IMG/VR virus record: IMGVR_UViG_3300049440_000140
Span: 1-43,150 of that record
From: a virus
Direction: 5' to 3' (one strand)
Length of the DNA: 43,150 nt
The position numbers were made by a program, and so were the translations under genes. The notes beneath the pieces were generated by a model. That model saw only the letters and a program-made list of their open reading frames with translations. It did no database searches and was not told the origin of the DNA. This document shows, piece after piece, positions 1 to 7,389 of the stretch; position 1 is the first letter of the stretch, and every line of letters begins with the position of its first letter.

Positions 1-1
1 T

Positions 2-91
2 ACGCTCGGCTTTCGTGCCGGCCGTGTGATCGACATGCTCGAGCGCGACAAATACACGACCAGTGGCGGCTACGTCCGCAAGGTGATCTAG
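2..91 (+). CDS. C-terminal fragment of an unknown early protein
   Basis: An open frame enters from the left edge and stops at TAG 89-91. About 29 residues remain, ending GGYVRKVI. They resemble the end of a small soluble domain but give no family signature. It lies on the plus strand 24 nt before the RusA-like gene, so it is probably the preceding early gene of the same operon. The fragment is not in frame with the open gene at the right window edge, so it is not shown to be the same gene. Confidence 0.5.
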   Translation, partial: TLGFRAGRVIDMLERDKYTTSGGYVRKVI

Positions 92-115
92 CGTGTCTAA
101 GCTTCCGGGTGCCGC

Positions 116-658
116 GTGAGCCCTCTCTCCCACATGGGCCTCACGTTTGACGAAATGGTCCGAGAGATGGTCGGCATGGGAATCCCCCGTAAAAGAGCGG
201 AGCACGCGGCAGGGGTGAAGCTAGGCCAATCCCGCGCACAGAGCCCCGATCACCCCGCAGCGGTCGTCCTAGCCCTACCAGTGACCATTGTGGTGCCGTG
301 GAGTTGTCTGTGCTCGGACAATCAGCGCCACACGGCCACGATTCGCGCCGGCAAGCCGTTAATCGTCATGGGAGGCCGGTATCGCGAGGCGAAGGACAAG
401 ATTCGCAACCTCGCCCGCCGTCAGGTTCAGGATGCCTCGCCGGCCGATGGTCCACTTGAACTCGTCGCCGCCTTCTGGCTTCCCGATCGACGTGTCCACG
501 ACATAACTAATTTCGCCAAGATCATCGCGGACGGTCTCGAGGGCATCATCTACGCCAATGACCACCAACTCTCGCGTACTGAGTGGTATAAGTTGGGAGT
601 AGATGTCGATGCGCCCCGGGCCGAGGTTAAGATCTTTCGGGTAGGAACAGCATGTTGA
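116..658 (+). CDS. rusA: RusA-like Holliday junction resolvase
   Basis: 180 residues. From about residue 55 the protein has RusA features: a VTIVVPW first strand, then PDRRVHDITNFAKIIADGLE followed by IIYANDHQL, matching the acidic DNxxK...D(A/G)L..(I/V)xxDDxxI core that binds metal and cuts four-way junctions. The N-terminal ~50 residues (a short helix and linker) are extra relative to typical 120-140 aa RusA, so a start at ATG 134 is possible; the frame opens with GTG 116 and no clear Shine-Dalgarno. Known RusA proteins resolve recombination and replication junctions, which fits the annealing protein and HNH protein in the plus-strand early region. Its 3' end overlaps the convergent methyltransferase gene by 32 nt. 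Confidence 0.85.
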   Translation: MSPLSHMGLTFDEMVREMVGMGIPRKRAEHAAGVKLGQSRAQSPDHPAAVVLALPVTIVVPWSCLCSDNQRHTATIRAGKPLIVMGGRYREAKDKIRNLARRQVQDASPADGPLELVAAFWLPDRRVHDITNFAKIIADGLEGIIYANDHQLSRTEWYKLGVDVDAPRAEVKIFRVGTAC

Positions 659-1475
659 ACACCGGGAGATAGGTCCGCCCGTCCCGCGTCTCCGCCTGTT
701 GCATAGTGTCCTCCGGCTTCACCGGGACGTGCCACGGTGCCGAGTCCTGAATCGCGAACTCGGTATAGCCAAAGCCGCGGATGTGCTCCCGCAACGACTC
801 CTCGGAACCACCGAGCTGGGCGAGCCCAAAAGCGTTGATCTCTGCAATGATCGCTGGCCGATGGGTCGTAAGTGTATTCGCCGCCCCCTTGAGGACCGTC
901 AGTTCTGCCCCCTCGGTATCAATCTTGATGAGCCGGACGGGGGCGTAGTCCCTCGAGGAGTGCGCGAGGCGGACCACGGCATGGTCGATGGTTGTACTCC
1001 GTTTGATGGCCTGTTTGGGATGCTCGCGCGTCTTGAGATTCGCCGTCGATTTCGCGGGGTTCCAGAGGGCGTGACCGCCATCGTTATCGGCGCAGCGAAA
1101 GAACATGACCTCCGTCTCGCTATCGCCCACGACGGACTCATCCACTTGGACGTTCTGGAAGCCGTTGATGGTGACATTGGACTTGAGCCGTGTCCGGTTC
1201 TCGTTGTTGGGCTCGAATGCGATCACGGCCCCTGACACACCAACGAGTGCCGCGGCGAGGCAGGTAAAGACTCCGACGTGCGCGCCGACATCAATGACCG
1301 TATCGCCAGGGCGGAGCAGGTCGGTGAACGTCTGCCACGTCCCCGGCTCGTAGGTCCGGCCGCTGGTGAAATCAGCCAGCATGTCGGCCTGAACCGAACT
1401 CTTGGGATTGAGCCGGAGTTGGAACGGTCGCCACAGCGGGGCGACGACATCAATGAGCTGGTCGTCGCTACTCAT
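627..1475 (-). CDS. FkbM-family SAM-dependent methyltransferase
   Basis: 282 residues. The SAM-binding Rossmann core is clear: VIDVGAHVGVFTCLAAALVG (motif I, ~58-77), then VIAFEPNNENRTRLKSNV (acidic end of strand 2). LIKIDTEGAELTVLKGAANT (~185) is the hallmark IDTEGxExxVLxG of FkbM proteins, with a final IIAEINAFGL strand. FkbM enzymes O-methylate sugars and related metabolites. As last gene of the five-gene sugar cassette (8-nt overlap, ATGAGTAG, with the gene before it), it probably methylates a glycan made or attached by the two glycosyltransferase-like proteins upstream. Whether the target is the virion or the host envelope cannot be told. Confidence 0.9.
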   Translation of the reverse strand: MSSDDQLIDVVAPLWRPFQLRLNPKSSVQADMLADFTSGRTYEPGTWQTFTDLLRPGDTVIDVGAHVGVFTCLAAALVGVSGAVIAFEPNNENRTRLKSNVTINGFQNVQVDESVVGDSETEVMFFRCADNDGGHALWNPAKSTANLKTREHPKQAIKRSTTIDHAVVRLAHSSRDYAPVRLIKIDTEGAELTVLKGAANTLTTHRPAIIAEINAFGLAQLGGSEESLREHIRGFGYTEFAIQDSAPWHVPVKPEDTMQQAETRDGRTYLPVFNMLFLPERS

Positions 1476-1734
1476 CCCAGCACCATCGAAATATGCGCGG
1501 CTCTTTTGCCTCCATCATGTTCTGTTCGTCGGCGGTGGCCTCGCGCCATCCGTCCTTCGTGCGAATCTCAAGTCGCATCTTCTCCTTTAGTTCCGGCGCC
1601 GGGTAGCAACCTGGCGGCCATTCCATGTCTGCGACGTTCCATGAAATCTGAAATGCAAAATAGGGCTCATCGTGAAGGACCACGGGCTGGCCGGGCGCGA
1701 ACGCGCTCTGATAAAACACGCGAGTATCACTCAT
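1468..1734 (-). CDS. Small hypothetical protein of the sugar cassette
   Basis: 88 residues if it starts at ATG 1734, which overlaps the upstream stop by 8 nt (ATGAGTGA) and follows a purine run (AAAGAAAG) at a usable distance. The frame is open further upstream, but that part lies inside the neighbouring gene. The protein is aromatic and acidic (W and F rich, with a WPPGCYP turn and a CWDE end) and has no signal peptide or membrane segment. I do not recognise the family. Position inside the cassette suggests an accessory role with the flanking enzymes; this is inference only. Confidence 0.7.
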   Translation of the reverse strand: MSDTRVFYQSAFAPGQPVVLHDEPYFAFQISWNVADMEWPPGCYPAPELKEKMRLEIRTKDGWREATADEQNMMEAKEPRIFRWCWDE

Positions 1735-2044
1735 CTTCTTTCTTTGGCTGCTTGCTCGGCCCCTGTACGCCGAGCGTCGGGCCGCTATCGCCCAGTGTGC
1801 CAACGTAGCCGAGTCCCATGGTGATGCGATAGTTCAACTCGTTGATGGTCTCGTCGCGCGCCTTGATGATGTCCTCCTGATCTTTGATCTTCTGTTTCAG
1901 GTTGGCGATGTAGGCGACGATGAGCTTTTCTTCCTCGATCTTTTGATCGACTGCGGCGATGGCTTTCAGGGCCAACGTTTTCTCATCGCCTTCCGGCCAC
2001 ATCTGAACGTCACGCCTGAAGGCCGCATCCTCGTTGTCATCCAT
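1727..2044 (-). CDS. Small coiled-coil protein
   Basis: 105 residues from ATG 2044; five further codons are open upstream, but 2044 gives the 8-nt overlap (ATGGATGA) used by every other junction of this cassette. Residues ~20-75 are highly charged with heptad-like spacing (KIEEEKLIVAYIANLKQKI, then KDQEDIIKARDETINELNYR), predicting a coiled coil. The end is a flexible G/P/K/E tail. No enzymatic motif. It may be a scaffold or small structural protein; function unknown. Confidence 0.7.
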   Translation of the reverse strand: MDDNEDAAFRRDVQMWPEGDEKTLALKAIAAVDQKIEEEKLIVAYIANLKQKIKDQEDIIKARDETINELNYRITMGLGYVGTLGDSGPTLGVQGPSKQPKKEDE

Positions 2045-3539
2045 TCGCCATTCTCTCAAGTTCAGTTCGCACGCTTCGCAGGAGTCCCGGCCAATCGCCC
2101 GGCGCGGACTGTGTCAGGCTTCTCGCTGTCGGATACCAAGGACAGTCTTTGCCAGCATCTAAAAAGCGCCATTCGCGTGCAAAGCGATGCAGGATCCATG
2201 TCGGCATTCCAAGAGTACCCGCCATGTGCGCCGTAAGCGTGTCAACGCAGATGATAAAATCGCAGCGTCGCATGACGTGCGCGGTATCGAGCGTATCCGA
2301 GCAACCTTCCGTCCCATCAATGAAGTTTTTACCCAGCCACGCGCGTCCTGTCAGTGCCGCATCGGGCGAGAACTGAAGCGAGACCCAAGTCACGCCGGGA
2401 ATGTCTGCGAGAATCCCCAAATGCTCGGCGGGGATTGATCGTAGTGAGTCAGCCGGATTGCCTTTCGCGCCTTCCCATGCGATACCGACGCAATAGTTCT
2501 CGCTGAGTCGCGGCGTGACGCCGTTCCGCATTCCATGCCATAGCGACTCGCCAACATCTGGGCGGATAGGCGGCGGGATCGTCTCCAGTGTCGTCCCGAG
2601 AATCCGCGGCAAGTCCATCGAACTCACATGGTGCGTGAACCCCGGCAACGGTCCACCGTCACGCACAAACACCGGCACGTCGGGGAAACTCGCCTCCATC
2701 CACCGCTTCAACACGGCCCGCGTCTCAAGCCCGACGACATTGTAGCCCTGTTCGATCAGGACTGGTAGGTACCGGGCGAACTGAACATGATCGCCCAATC
2801 CTTGCTCACCATGCACCAAGAGCCGGTGGTTCTTCGGGAGTTTTCCACCCAGCCAATGATCGGGGCCAAGGTCGTTTCGACGACCGTAACTTCTCTGAAA
2901 AAAGATGTCGTTCCACCGCTCGCCGTATGCCTGCCACCCTTTGATGTAGTCCCCTTTCCGCAGGTGGATATACGACTGCGTGAGAGAGCCTGACGGAACG
3001 CGCGGCGGAAGCGAGATACAGCGTTCCCACGCTTCCCACGCCAGCGCCACATCGCCTCGCTGATACAGGAGCGTGCCGAGGTTGCCCCAGGTCTCAACCA
3101 GTTTGGGGTTGAGCATGAGCGCATGGCGGTAGAACTCCGCTGCCTCATCGTCTTGGTCGGTGTCCTGTAGGAACCGGCCCACATTATGACATGCGATCGC
3201 ATCATCGGGAGCGACCTGAAACGCAGCTCGGGTTAATGTCTCGGCAATGTCTCGCCACTGCGGAAGGTTCGGGCTGTTTGGATTCTCGCCTTTCAGTGTT
3301 GAGTATGCCTGTGACGCGCACTGGCCACCAAAATAGAGAACGGGCTTGCTGAACGGCTCGATCTTGGCGCACTCGCCGAACCATTTGAGTGCGTTCGCCA
3401 TGTCGTTGTTCTCCATTGCCGACAGGGCTTTGGCGAGCGGTGCGCGGAGATGGACGGGGACAGTCTCGCGCCATTCCTTCGTGCCGGCAACAGCGAGTTC
3501 GGCGTCCTTGACGAGCTTGAGGCGTTTTGTCTTAGGCAT
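2037..3539 (-). CDS. TPR protein with C-terminal GT9/GT41-like glycosyltransferase domain
   Basis: 500 residues. The N-terminal half holds tetratricopeptide-like helix pairs (APDDAIACHNVGRFLQDTDQ, and LNPKLVETWGNLGTLLYQRG with the canonical W-GNLG-LY spacing). From ~240 a GT-B-type domain follows: LVHGEQGLGDHVQFARYLP, then VGIAWEGAKGNPADSLRSIP, then CDFIICVDTLTAHMAGTLG and MPTWIL, which is the sugar-nucleotide C-terminal motif of heptosyltransferase-like (GT9) proteins. TPR-GT fusions are known in bacteria, less so in phages. It sits between the GT4-like gene (8-nt overlap ATGCCTAA) and the coiled-coil gene. Acceptor unknown: virion protein or host surface glycan. Confidence 0.85.
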   Translation of the reverse strand: MPKTKRLKLVKDAELAVAGTKEWRETVPVHLRAPLAKALSAMENNDMANALKWFGECAKIEPFSKPVLYFGGQCASQAYSTLKGENPNSPNLPQWRDIAETLTRAAFQVAPDDAIACHNVGRFLQDTDQDDEAAEFYRHALMLNPKLVETWGNLGTLLYQRGDVALAWEAWERCISLPPRVPSGSLTQSYIHLRKGDYIKGWQAYGERWNDIFFQRSYGRRNDLGPDHWLGGKLPKNHRLLVHGEQGLGDHVQFARYLPVLIEQGYNVVGLETRAVLKRWMEASFPDVPVFVRDGGPLPGFTHHVSSMDLPRILGTTLETIPPPIRPDVGESLWHGMRNGVTPRLSENYCVGIAWEGAKGNPADSLRSIPAEHLGILADIPGVTWVSLQFSPDAALTGRAWLGKNFIDGTEGCSDTLDTAHVMRRCDFIICVDTLTAHMAGTLGMPTWILHRFAREWRFLDAGKDCPWYPTARSLTQSAPGDWPGLLRSVRTELERMANG

Positions 3540-4626
3540 TGATGATGTCGTCTAGCCGATTGATCGCCTCATGCCATGTCCAATAGCCAATCCCGATCTG
3601 GCTGCGGTGGCCCCACTGGGTGGCCTGTAGTTCGGCGACACAGGAAGTGATGTCAGGCTCTCGCCAGCCTTCCATCCCCTTAAACAGCGAGCATGGCAGC
3701 GTCGCGGGCGTCGATTCTACCTCGAAACCGACGCCGGGATCAGCCTGCCCGCACCACGCCCCGCCGACGCATTGTAGGCCGATCGATTGCGCTTCGACCA
3801 TGCTCAAATTCGTCGCGCCTTCGCAACGGTTGGGGAAGAACCCGATGTCACATTCGCGCATGGCGTTCGCCGTCTCGGCCTGAGATAGAAACCCGAGGTC
3901 GATAAACGCATCGCGCGGGATTCCGTTCGCTTCGACCCACGACGCCATATCCAACGTCGGGCCGCGCATCACCGGCACGCCACGGACGTAGCCCGACTCC
4001 CAGATACCAGCCATCGTTTGGGACCACTTGTTCTGCCACGCCGTAACAAGGACTGCGCCTTCGCCCTCTGTCGTCTCGCGGAATCGCTTGAACGCTTCAA
4101 TCACTACATCTTGAGATTTTCGATACTCCAGCTTGCCACCCGAGAACACATAGAGCCGATCGCGCGGGCGACGCCGGTCAGCATTGGGATGGAACAGCGT
4201 CTCATCAATCGCCTGGTGCCAGACCGTTGAGTCCACGCCGCGATCAGCCAGCAGGTCGCGTATCCAAGTGGACGGGGCAAGTACGATGTCGTACTTGCGT
4301 AGCGTCTCGATCGCCGAGTCGGGGATGGCCGTATCCTCGAACACCGCAAAGACGACGCGGACGCGATTCGGGATCTCCTGGAAGGCGGGCCAATGGTTGC
4401 CGAAGGCATCAATCCTGATTCGCCGCTCTTTCGCGTCACCGGCATCCAGCATGCCAGCCAGCGTTGGAAGCAGCGTAGCGGCGATTTTGGCGGGGTCAGT
4501 GGCCTGCGAAGGCAAGTACACCTTCCGGCCCAGCCGCGCGAATCCTAGGGCCATGTGGAGGCCAATCAGCCCCCATCCAGTGTCTCCAGCCGCCCCGAAC
4601 CCGAGTTCGATAGGGAGATCGTTCAT
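3532..4626 (-). CDS. Group 1 (GT4-like) glycosyltransferase
   Basis: 364 residues from ATG 4626. GT-B fold signs: a glycine-rich start (LGFGAAGDTGWGLIGLHMALGFARLG), a central DIVLAPSTWIRDLLADRGV strand, LYVFSGGKLEYRKSQDVVIEAF (GT4 GGKL..RK phosphate site), and late DIGFFPNRCEGATNLSMVEA, which matches the ExGxxxxxxE nucleotide-sugar motif. First gene of the sugar cassette. The ATG lies 6 nt after a TATTAT -10 box with TTGCCC 17 nt further up, so the message may be leaderless; no Shine-Dalgarno is visible. Nine further codons are open upstream but overlap this promoter. Confidence 0.88.
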   Translation of the reverse strand: MNDLPIELGFGAAGDTGWGLIGLHMALGFARLGRKVYLPSQATDPAKIAATLLPTLAGMLDAGDAKERRIRIDAFGNHWPAFQEIPNRVRVVFAVFEDTAIPDSAIETLRKYDIVLAPSTWIRDLLADRGVDSTVWHQAIDETLFHPNADRRRPRDRLYVFSGGKLEYRKSQDVVIEAFKRFRETTEGEGAVLVTAWQNKWSQTMAGIWESGYVRGVPVMRGPTLDMASWVEANGIPRDAFIDLGFLSQAETANAMRECDIGFFPNRCEGATNLSMVEAQSIGLQCVGGAWCGQADPGVGFEVESTPATLPCSLFKGMEGWREPDITSCVAELQATQWGHRSQIGIGYWTWHEAINRLDDIINA

Positions 4627-4632
4627 GCCGCT

Positions 4633-4661
4633 ATAATAGCGGGCTAGTGCCAACGGGGCAA
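4633..4661 (-). promoter_or_regulatory. Promoter of the sugar cassette (probably leaderless)
   Basis: Reading leftward: -35 TTGCCC (4661-4656), 17-nt spacer, -10 TATTAT (4638-4633), then 6 nt to ATG 4626. The spacer end and -10 carry TAGCCCGCTA (4646-4637), reverse complement of the TAGCGGGCTA found in the early promoters. A start of transcription about 7 nt after -10 would fall on or next to the ATG. Confidence 0.55.
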
Positions 4662-4698
4662 GACAAAAGGCCCAGCATCGTCGCTAGACCTTTTGTCT
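4661..4698. terminator. Strong hairpin, candidate terminator
   Basis: Perfect 10-bp inverted repeat AGACAAAAGG (4661-4670) and CCTTTTGTCT (4689-4698). An inner AGC/GCT pair closes a 6-nt loop. Either strand ends with TTTTGTCT, so it could stop transcription both ways. It sits between two minus-strand promoters and would isolate the sugar cassette from transcripts arriving from the lysis block. Confidence 0.5.
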
Positions 4699-4764
4699 AC
4701 CACAGTCCCCATGCGAGCCCTTCAGCTCGGCCACGTCGCTCCGCCAGGTGCGGGTGACTGCCCT

Positions 4765-4792
4765 ATAATAGCCGCTAGTCGCTGATTCGCAA
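4765..4792 (-). promoter_or_regulatory. Second minus-strand promoter upstream of the sugar cassette
   Basis: Reading leftward: TTGCGA (4792-4787), 16-nt spacer, TATTAT (4770-4765), with ACTAGCGGCTATTATAG, a one-base-shorter version of the element at the cassette promoter. It lies in the last codons of the zinc-ribbon gene. Transcripts would meet the hairpin at 4698-4661 before the glycosyltransferase gene. Confidence 0.4.
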
Positions 4793-4969
4793 GAGTTTGG
4801 TCGCTCGAGGCGGCTCGTCAGTCTCGACACGATAGAACGTCATCCCGTTCCCAGCCCGCCAGCGCGTCTGATGCTCGCAGCGGTGATATGTCGTCCCGAC
4901 GGGCAAATCTGCGTGGCAATCCTTGCAGATCATGGCAATCGGGGTCGGCTTCGGCCACGATGATTCCAT
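4775..4969 (-). CDS. Small zinc-ribbon protein
   Basis: 64 residues. MICKDCHADLPVG then YHRCEH gives a CxxC...CxxH pair typical of a single zinc ribbon, followed by a short beta-rich tail. The start at ATG 4969 is preferred because GTAGGGTAGGACG lies just before it; an internal ATG (4933) directly before the CxxC has no ribosome site. It stands alone between two short gaps carrying promoter-like sequence. Function unknown; such mini-proteins are common phage host-interaction or structural factors. Confidence 0.65.
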   Translation of the reverse strand: MESSWPKPTPIAMICKDCHADLPVGTTYHRCEHQTRWRAGNGMTFYRVETDEPPRATKLLRISD

Positions 4970-4982
4970 CGTCCTACCCTAC

Positions 4983-5011
4983 GGTCTAGTGTTGCGCGAA
5001 AACGTAGGCAA
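4983..5011 (-). promoter_or_regulatory. Weak promoter candidate before the zinc-ribbon gene
   Basis: Leftward TTGCCT (5011-5006), 17-nt spacer, TAGACC (4988-4983). The sequence CACTAGACCGTAG partly matches the CACTAGCCCGCTA element of the other minus-strand promoters. The -10 match is poor. Confidence 0.25.
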
Positions 5012-5030
5012 GCGTCAGGCCAGCCGCAAG

Positions 5031-5213
5031 TTAGGTACGCTTTCGGACCTCGTCTTGAGCACCTGCCACAACGCGCTCATTGTACCGGCGATAGTAGTCG
5101 TGGATGTCGGCGCGAATGCCAGCCGATAACACGGGCGGGAAGAGTATCGCGCGGATCACCAAGCAGGCCACCGTGAACACAACGGCAAGCAAGCCATCCA
5201 AGAGATAGATCAT
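5031..5213 (-). CDS. Small single-pass membrane protein
   Basis: 60 residues from ATG 5213, which overlaps the upstream stop as ATGA. Residues ~3-28 (IYLLDGLLAVVFTVACLVIR, then AILFPPVL) form one long hydrophobic helix. The rest is a charged helix (DIHDYYRRYNERV) likely in the cytoplasm or periplasm. It lies just downstream of the Ig-like adhesin and the lysis genes. It could be a lysis accessory or membrane anchor; no family recognised. Confidence 0.65.
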   Translation of the reverse strand: MIYLLDGLLAVVFTVACLVIRAILFPPVLSAGIRADIHDYYRRYNERVVAGAQDEVRKRT

Positions 5214-6064
5214 GGGGTCACCTTTGACCAACTGATGTTGTCCCAATAGCGAACTTCATCCGTCTTGATGGTCGAGTTGTACTGGTAGCCAAACCCGGGA
5301 CCATTGATCTGCGTGAAACCCGCAGCATTATTGATCCACGTCAGGCCGGTGGCGGAAAAGGCATGGACGCCATCGCAGTAGATGTCTGCCGTCCCGTCCG
5401 TTCCGCCCGGCACGCTTTCGATCTTGTACTCGGCCTTCAGGTGATGCCACGCATCCCAAGAGAGCGGGTTGACGATCCCGTAGGTTGAGTAGATCGGCGG
5501 CTTCGCCCCGCCCGAACCGAAGGCAAACACCAACTGCGTAAAGCTTGGATCGGCACTCTGATTCCATGCAGTGACAAGCGCGCCATCGCCTGAACTCTCC
5601 TGCCCGTAGTTCACCAACAGCTTCCGTTGTTGCAATTCCGTTCCTGCGGGCGGACGAGGCAGGTAGAAATCACCCTCGACAATCCGATGATCGCCAAACG
5701 TCATCGGGACATCCCCAGACTGCATCAGCCCGAGGTTGCTATCGATCTGTCCGGGTGGGTTGTTGGCGTATCGCATCCGAGCGACCTTCCCGGTGGCACG
5801 CGGCGTCGGATCAGCAATCACATCGATGATCCCACCGACGCTTGCCCACGGATTGTAGAACGGCCCAAACGTCCCGTCCTCAAAATCCGCGAAGGCGATC
5901 ACGGTAATACCGGACGGCGCCACCGTAACATCTGTTGCGGTGGTCACCGTGTCCGCGGTCGCCGTAATGGTGGCCAGCCCGACCGCAACTGCCGTCACGA
6001 CACCCGAACTATCCACCTGAGCGACGGATGGTTTGTTCGAGTGCCATGACGCTTTCGCTGGCAT
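5210..6064 (-). CDS. Second frame of an Ig-like adhesin: half Big2 domain plus jelly-roll domain
   Basis: 284 residues. Residues 1-50 (KPSVAQVDSSGVVTAVAVGL, then ATITATADT) are the second half of a bacterial Ig-like group 2 domain whose first half ends the gene upstream; stop and start overlap as TAATG. From ~55 a concanavalin-like/jelly-roll domain follows (FADFEDGTFGPFYNPW, VIADPTPRATGKVARMRYAN, WHHLKAEYKIES, VRYWDNISW). This domain is paralogous to the C-terminal part of the gene at 13253-14080. It is probably a tail or fibre carbohydrate-binding part made either by -1 frameshifting or by coupled re-initiation. A lyase-type activity is possible from the fold but not shown. Confidence 0.75.
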   Translation of the reverse strand: MPAKASWHSNKPSVAQVDSSGVVTAVAVGLATITATADTVTTATDVTVAPSGITVIAFADFEDGTFGPFYNPWASVGGIIDVIADPTPRATGKVARMRYANNPPGQIDSNLGLMQSGDVPMTFGDHRIVEGDFYLPRPPAGTELQQRKLLVNYGQESSGDGALVTAWNQSADPSFTQLVFAFGSGGAKPPIYSTYGIVNPLSWDAWHHLKAEYKIESVPGGTDGTADIYCDGVHAFSATGLTWINNAAGFTQINGPGFGYQYNSTIKTDEVRYWDNISWSKVTP

Positions 6065-6561
6065 TAGATCGGCTCCCCCGCCGCGTTCTTGACCACTGCC
6101 GTGAGCTGCACCGTCTGGCCAACCGTCAAGCTCGCGGATGTCGGCGTGACTTCGATCGAGGCGGGCGTCTGATCCTGCGTGACGGTGACGGCCACGACGT
6201 TCGACGTAATGCTGTCGAATAGCGCCGTGATATTGGCCGAGCCGGCACTGACGCCAGTGACGAGGCCATTCGGGTCCACCGACGCGACAGCATTGTTGTC
6301 AGAGGCCCACGATTTGGGGACGAGGGACGGCATGAGTTCTCCTTTCTTGTCGAAGATGAGGGCGTGCGCTTGGAGCGTTTGTCCAAGATCGAGTAGAGCA
6401 ACCGACGGAAAGGCGACAATGGAACCCGGAGGCGGGCCACCGTGACCCGGTGGTTTGGGGGGCTTGGGTGGCTTCGGAGATCCTTTCTTTTTGCGAGGCA
6501 TTAGGTCCTCGATCTCATCGCCAAGTTCTTCTAAGAGCGCCAGCAGTCGATGGAAGGACAC
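6064..6561 (-). CDS. First frame of an Ig-like adhesin: proline linker and Big2 domains
   Basis: 165 residues from GTG 6561, directly after the stop of the upstream gene (TAAGTG). Order: amphipathic helix (1-20), basic KKKGSPKPPKPPKPPG linker, one complete Big2-type domain (~48-125, ending VVAVTVT), then the first half of a second Big2 domain (IEVTPTSASLTVGQTVQLTA, then VVKNAAGEPI) cut by TAA 6066-6064. The downstream frame supplies the missing half. A GGGGG run lies 12 nt before the stop. Ig-like domains reached by programmed frameshift are known in tailed phages; an assembly indel is the alternative. Confidence 0.75.
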   Translation of the reverse strand: MSFHRLLALLEELGDEIEDLMPRKKKGSPKPPKPPKPPGHGGPPPGSIVAFPSVALLDLGQTLQAHALIFDKKGELMPSLVPKSWASDNNAVASVDPNGLVTGVSAGSANITALFDSITSNVVAVTVTQDQTPASIEVTPTSASLTVGQTVQLTAVVKNAAGEPI

Positions 6562-7158
6562 TTAGAATCGCACCTGAAGGCCGTAGGACAGCGAGACACA
6601 GGGCGCACCGAACACCGACTCCTTGCCATCCACTTTCCGCCCCACGCCACAGACGCCAGCACCGAGTTGCAGTCCGCGACTGAACCGCGGCTGGGGCGGC
6701 GTCACCGCAACCAGCATTTCATGGTCCCGCTGCTTGAGCAGGGCGGCAAGTGAGGCCAAACTGTCGGTTGCCAGTCGCCGGAACGTGTCACAGGCCGAGG
6801 CAACGAGCTGGCACGCCTTGATCGCCGAACTGGCTGAGTCGAGCGCCACCCGAACATATGTCGTGTCGTGGATGACCTTTCGGGCGCTGTCGATCAGAAC
6901 TCGCGTCGGCTGAATCACGCTGCGGAGCGCCACCGTGACCGTCTCCACCTTGGCCGATGCCGCACTGACCGCCGCGAGGTTCTGGGCGGTGACGATCGAA
7001 TCCTCATGCTGGTGGGCGATCGCGAGATCCTGCGCGTGCATCTCCGCCTTGACTCGATTGTCGTGTTCGTGTAGCCACAACGTACCGGTGCCGCCGACGA
7101 GCAATGCGGCAACGCCATAGCCGACAACATGCGTGGTGGCCCATGCGGGTAGAATCAT
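6562..7158 (-). CDS. Membrane-anchored periplasmic protein, spanin-like candidate
   Basis: 198 residues from ATG 7158 (a TTG at 7167 is in frame). One N-terminal membrane helix (VVGYGVAALLVGGTGTLWL, ~10-28) is followed by a long alanine-rich helical region with heptad character (~30-150). A glycine-rich C-terminus with two Cys ends GLQVRF, with a terminal Phe as in outer-membrane beta strands. Anchor plus coiled coil next to an amidase and holin-like genes resembles inner-membrane spanin components, which join the two membranes at lysis. No lipobox, so a single-gene spanin is not proved. Confidence 0.5.
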   Translation of the reverse strand: MILPAWATTHVVGYGVAALLVGGTGTLWLHEHDNRVKAEMHAQDLAIAHQHEDSIVTAQNLAAVSAASAKVETVTVALRSVIQPTRVLIDSARKVIHDTTYVRVALDSASSAIKACQLVASACDTFRRLATDSLASLAALLKQRDHEMLVAVTPPQPRFSRGLQLGAGVCGVGRKVDGKESVFGAPCVSLSYGLQVRF

Positions 7159-7172
7159 GCCCGCCAAGGTAG

Positions 7173-7185
7173 CACTAGCGGGCTA
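7173..7185. repeat. Copy of the CACTAGCGGGCTA element
   Basis: Exact 13-nt match to 35107-35119 in the promoter of the HTH gene. Here it fills the short gap between two lysis-block genes and has no convincing -35/-10 on either strand, so it may be an operator or a relic. Confidence 0.45.
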
Positions 7186-7191
7186 CGAACG

Positions 7192-7389
7192 CTAGCGAAT
7201 CTTCGGCACCTGCACGCTCTGGATCGACCCAAAGATGCCGAACGCCTCAAGCACGATCAAGATCACGATGACGACCGCCACGGCGACGATCGTTTTCTGA
7301 ATCTCGGCGGGCATCGGGACGATCTTGATGAGCAGCCATGCAAAGAACCCGATCAGGGCAATCAGAATCAACAGGCTGACGACGCTCAT
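7192..7389 (-). CDS. Two-helix small membrane protein, holin-like candidate
   Basis: 65 residues from ATG 7389, overlapping the amidase stop as ATGA. Two hydrophobic helices (VVSLLILIALIGFFAWLLIK and TIVAVAVVIVILIVLEAFGI) flank a short PMPAEIQK turn. This layout recurs in small membrane proteins beside phage endolysins. Size and topology suit a class II holin or antiholin, though the larger two-helix protein at 7874-8251 is an equal candidate. Confidence 0.6.
   Translation of the reverse strand: MSVVSLLILIALIGFFAWLLIKIVPMPAEIQKTIVAVAVVIVILIVLEAFGIFGSIQSVQVPKIR

Noticed and set aside
4660-4760. tRNA-like look of the leader on the minus strand (GTGGCCGAG..., AGAC/GTCT stem)
   Set aside because: No T-arm GTTC loop, no matching 7-bp acceptor stem and no CCA; the stems are better read as two separate hairpins.
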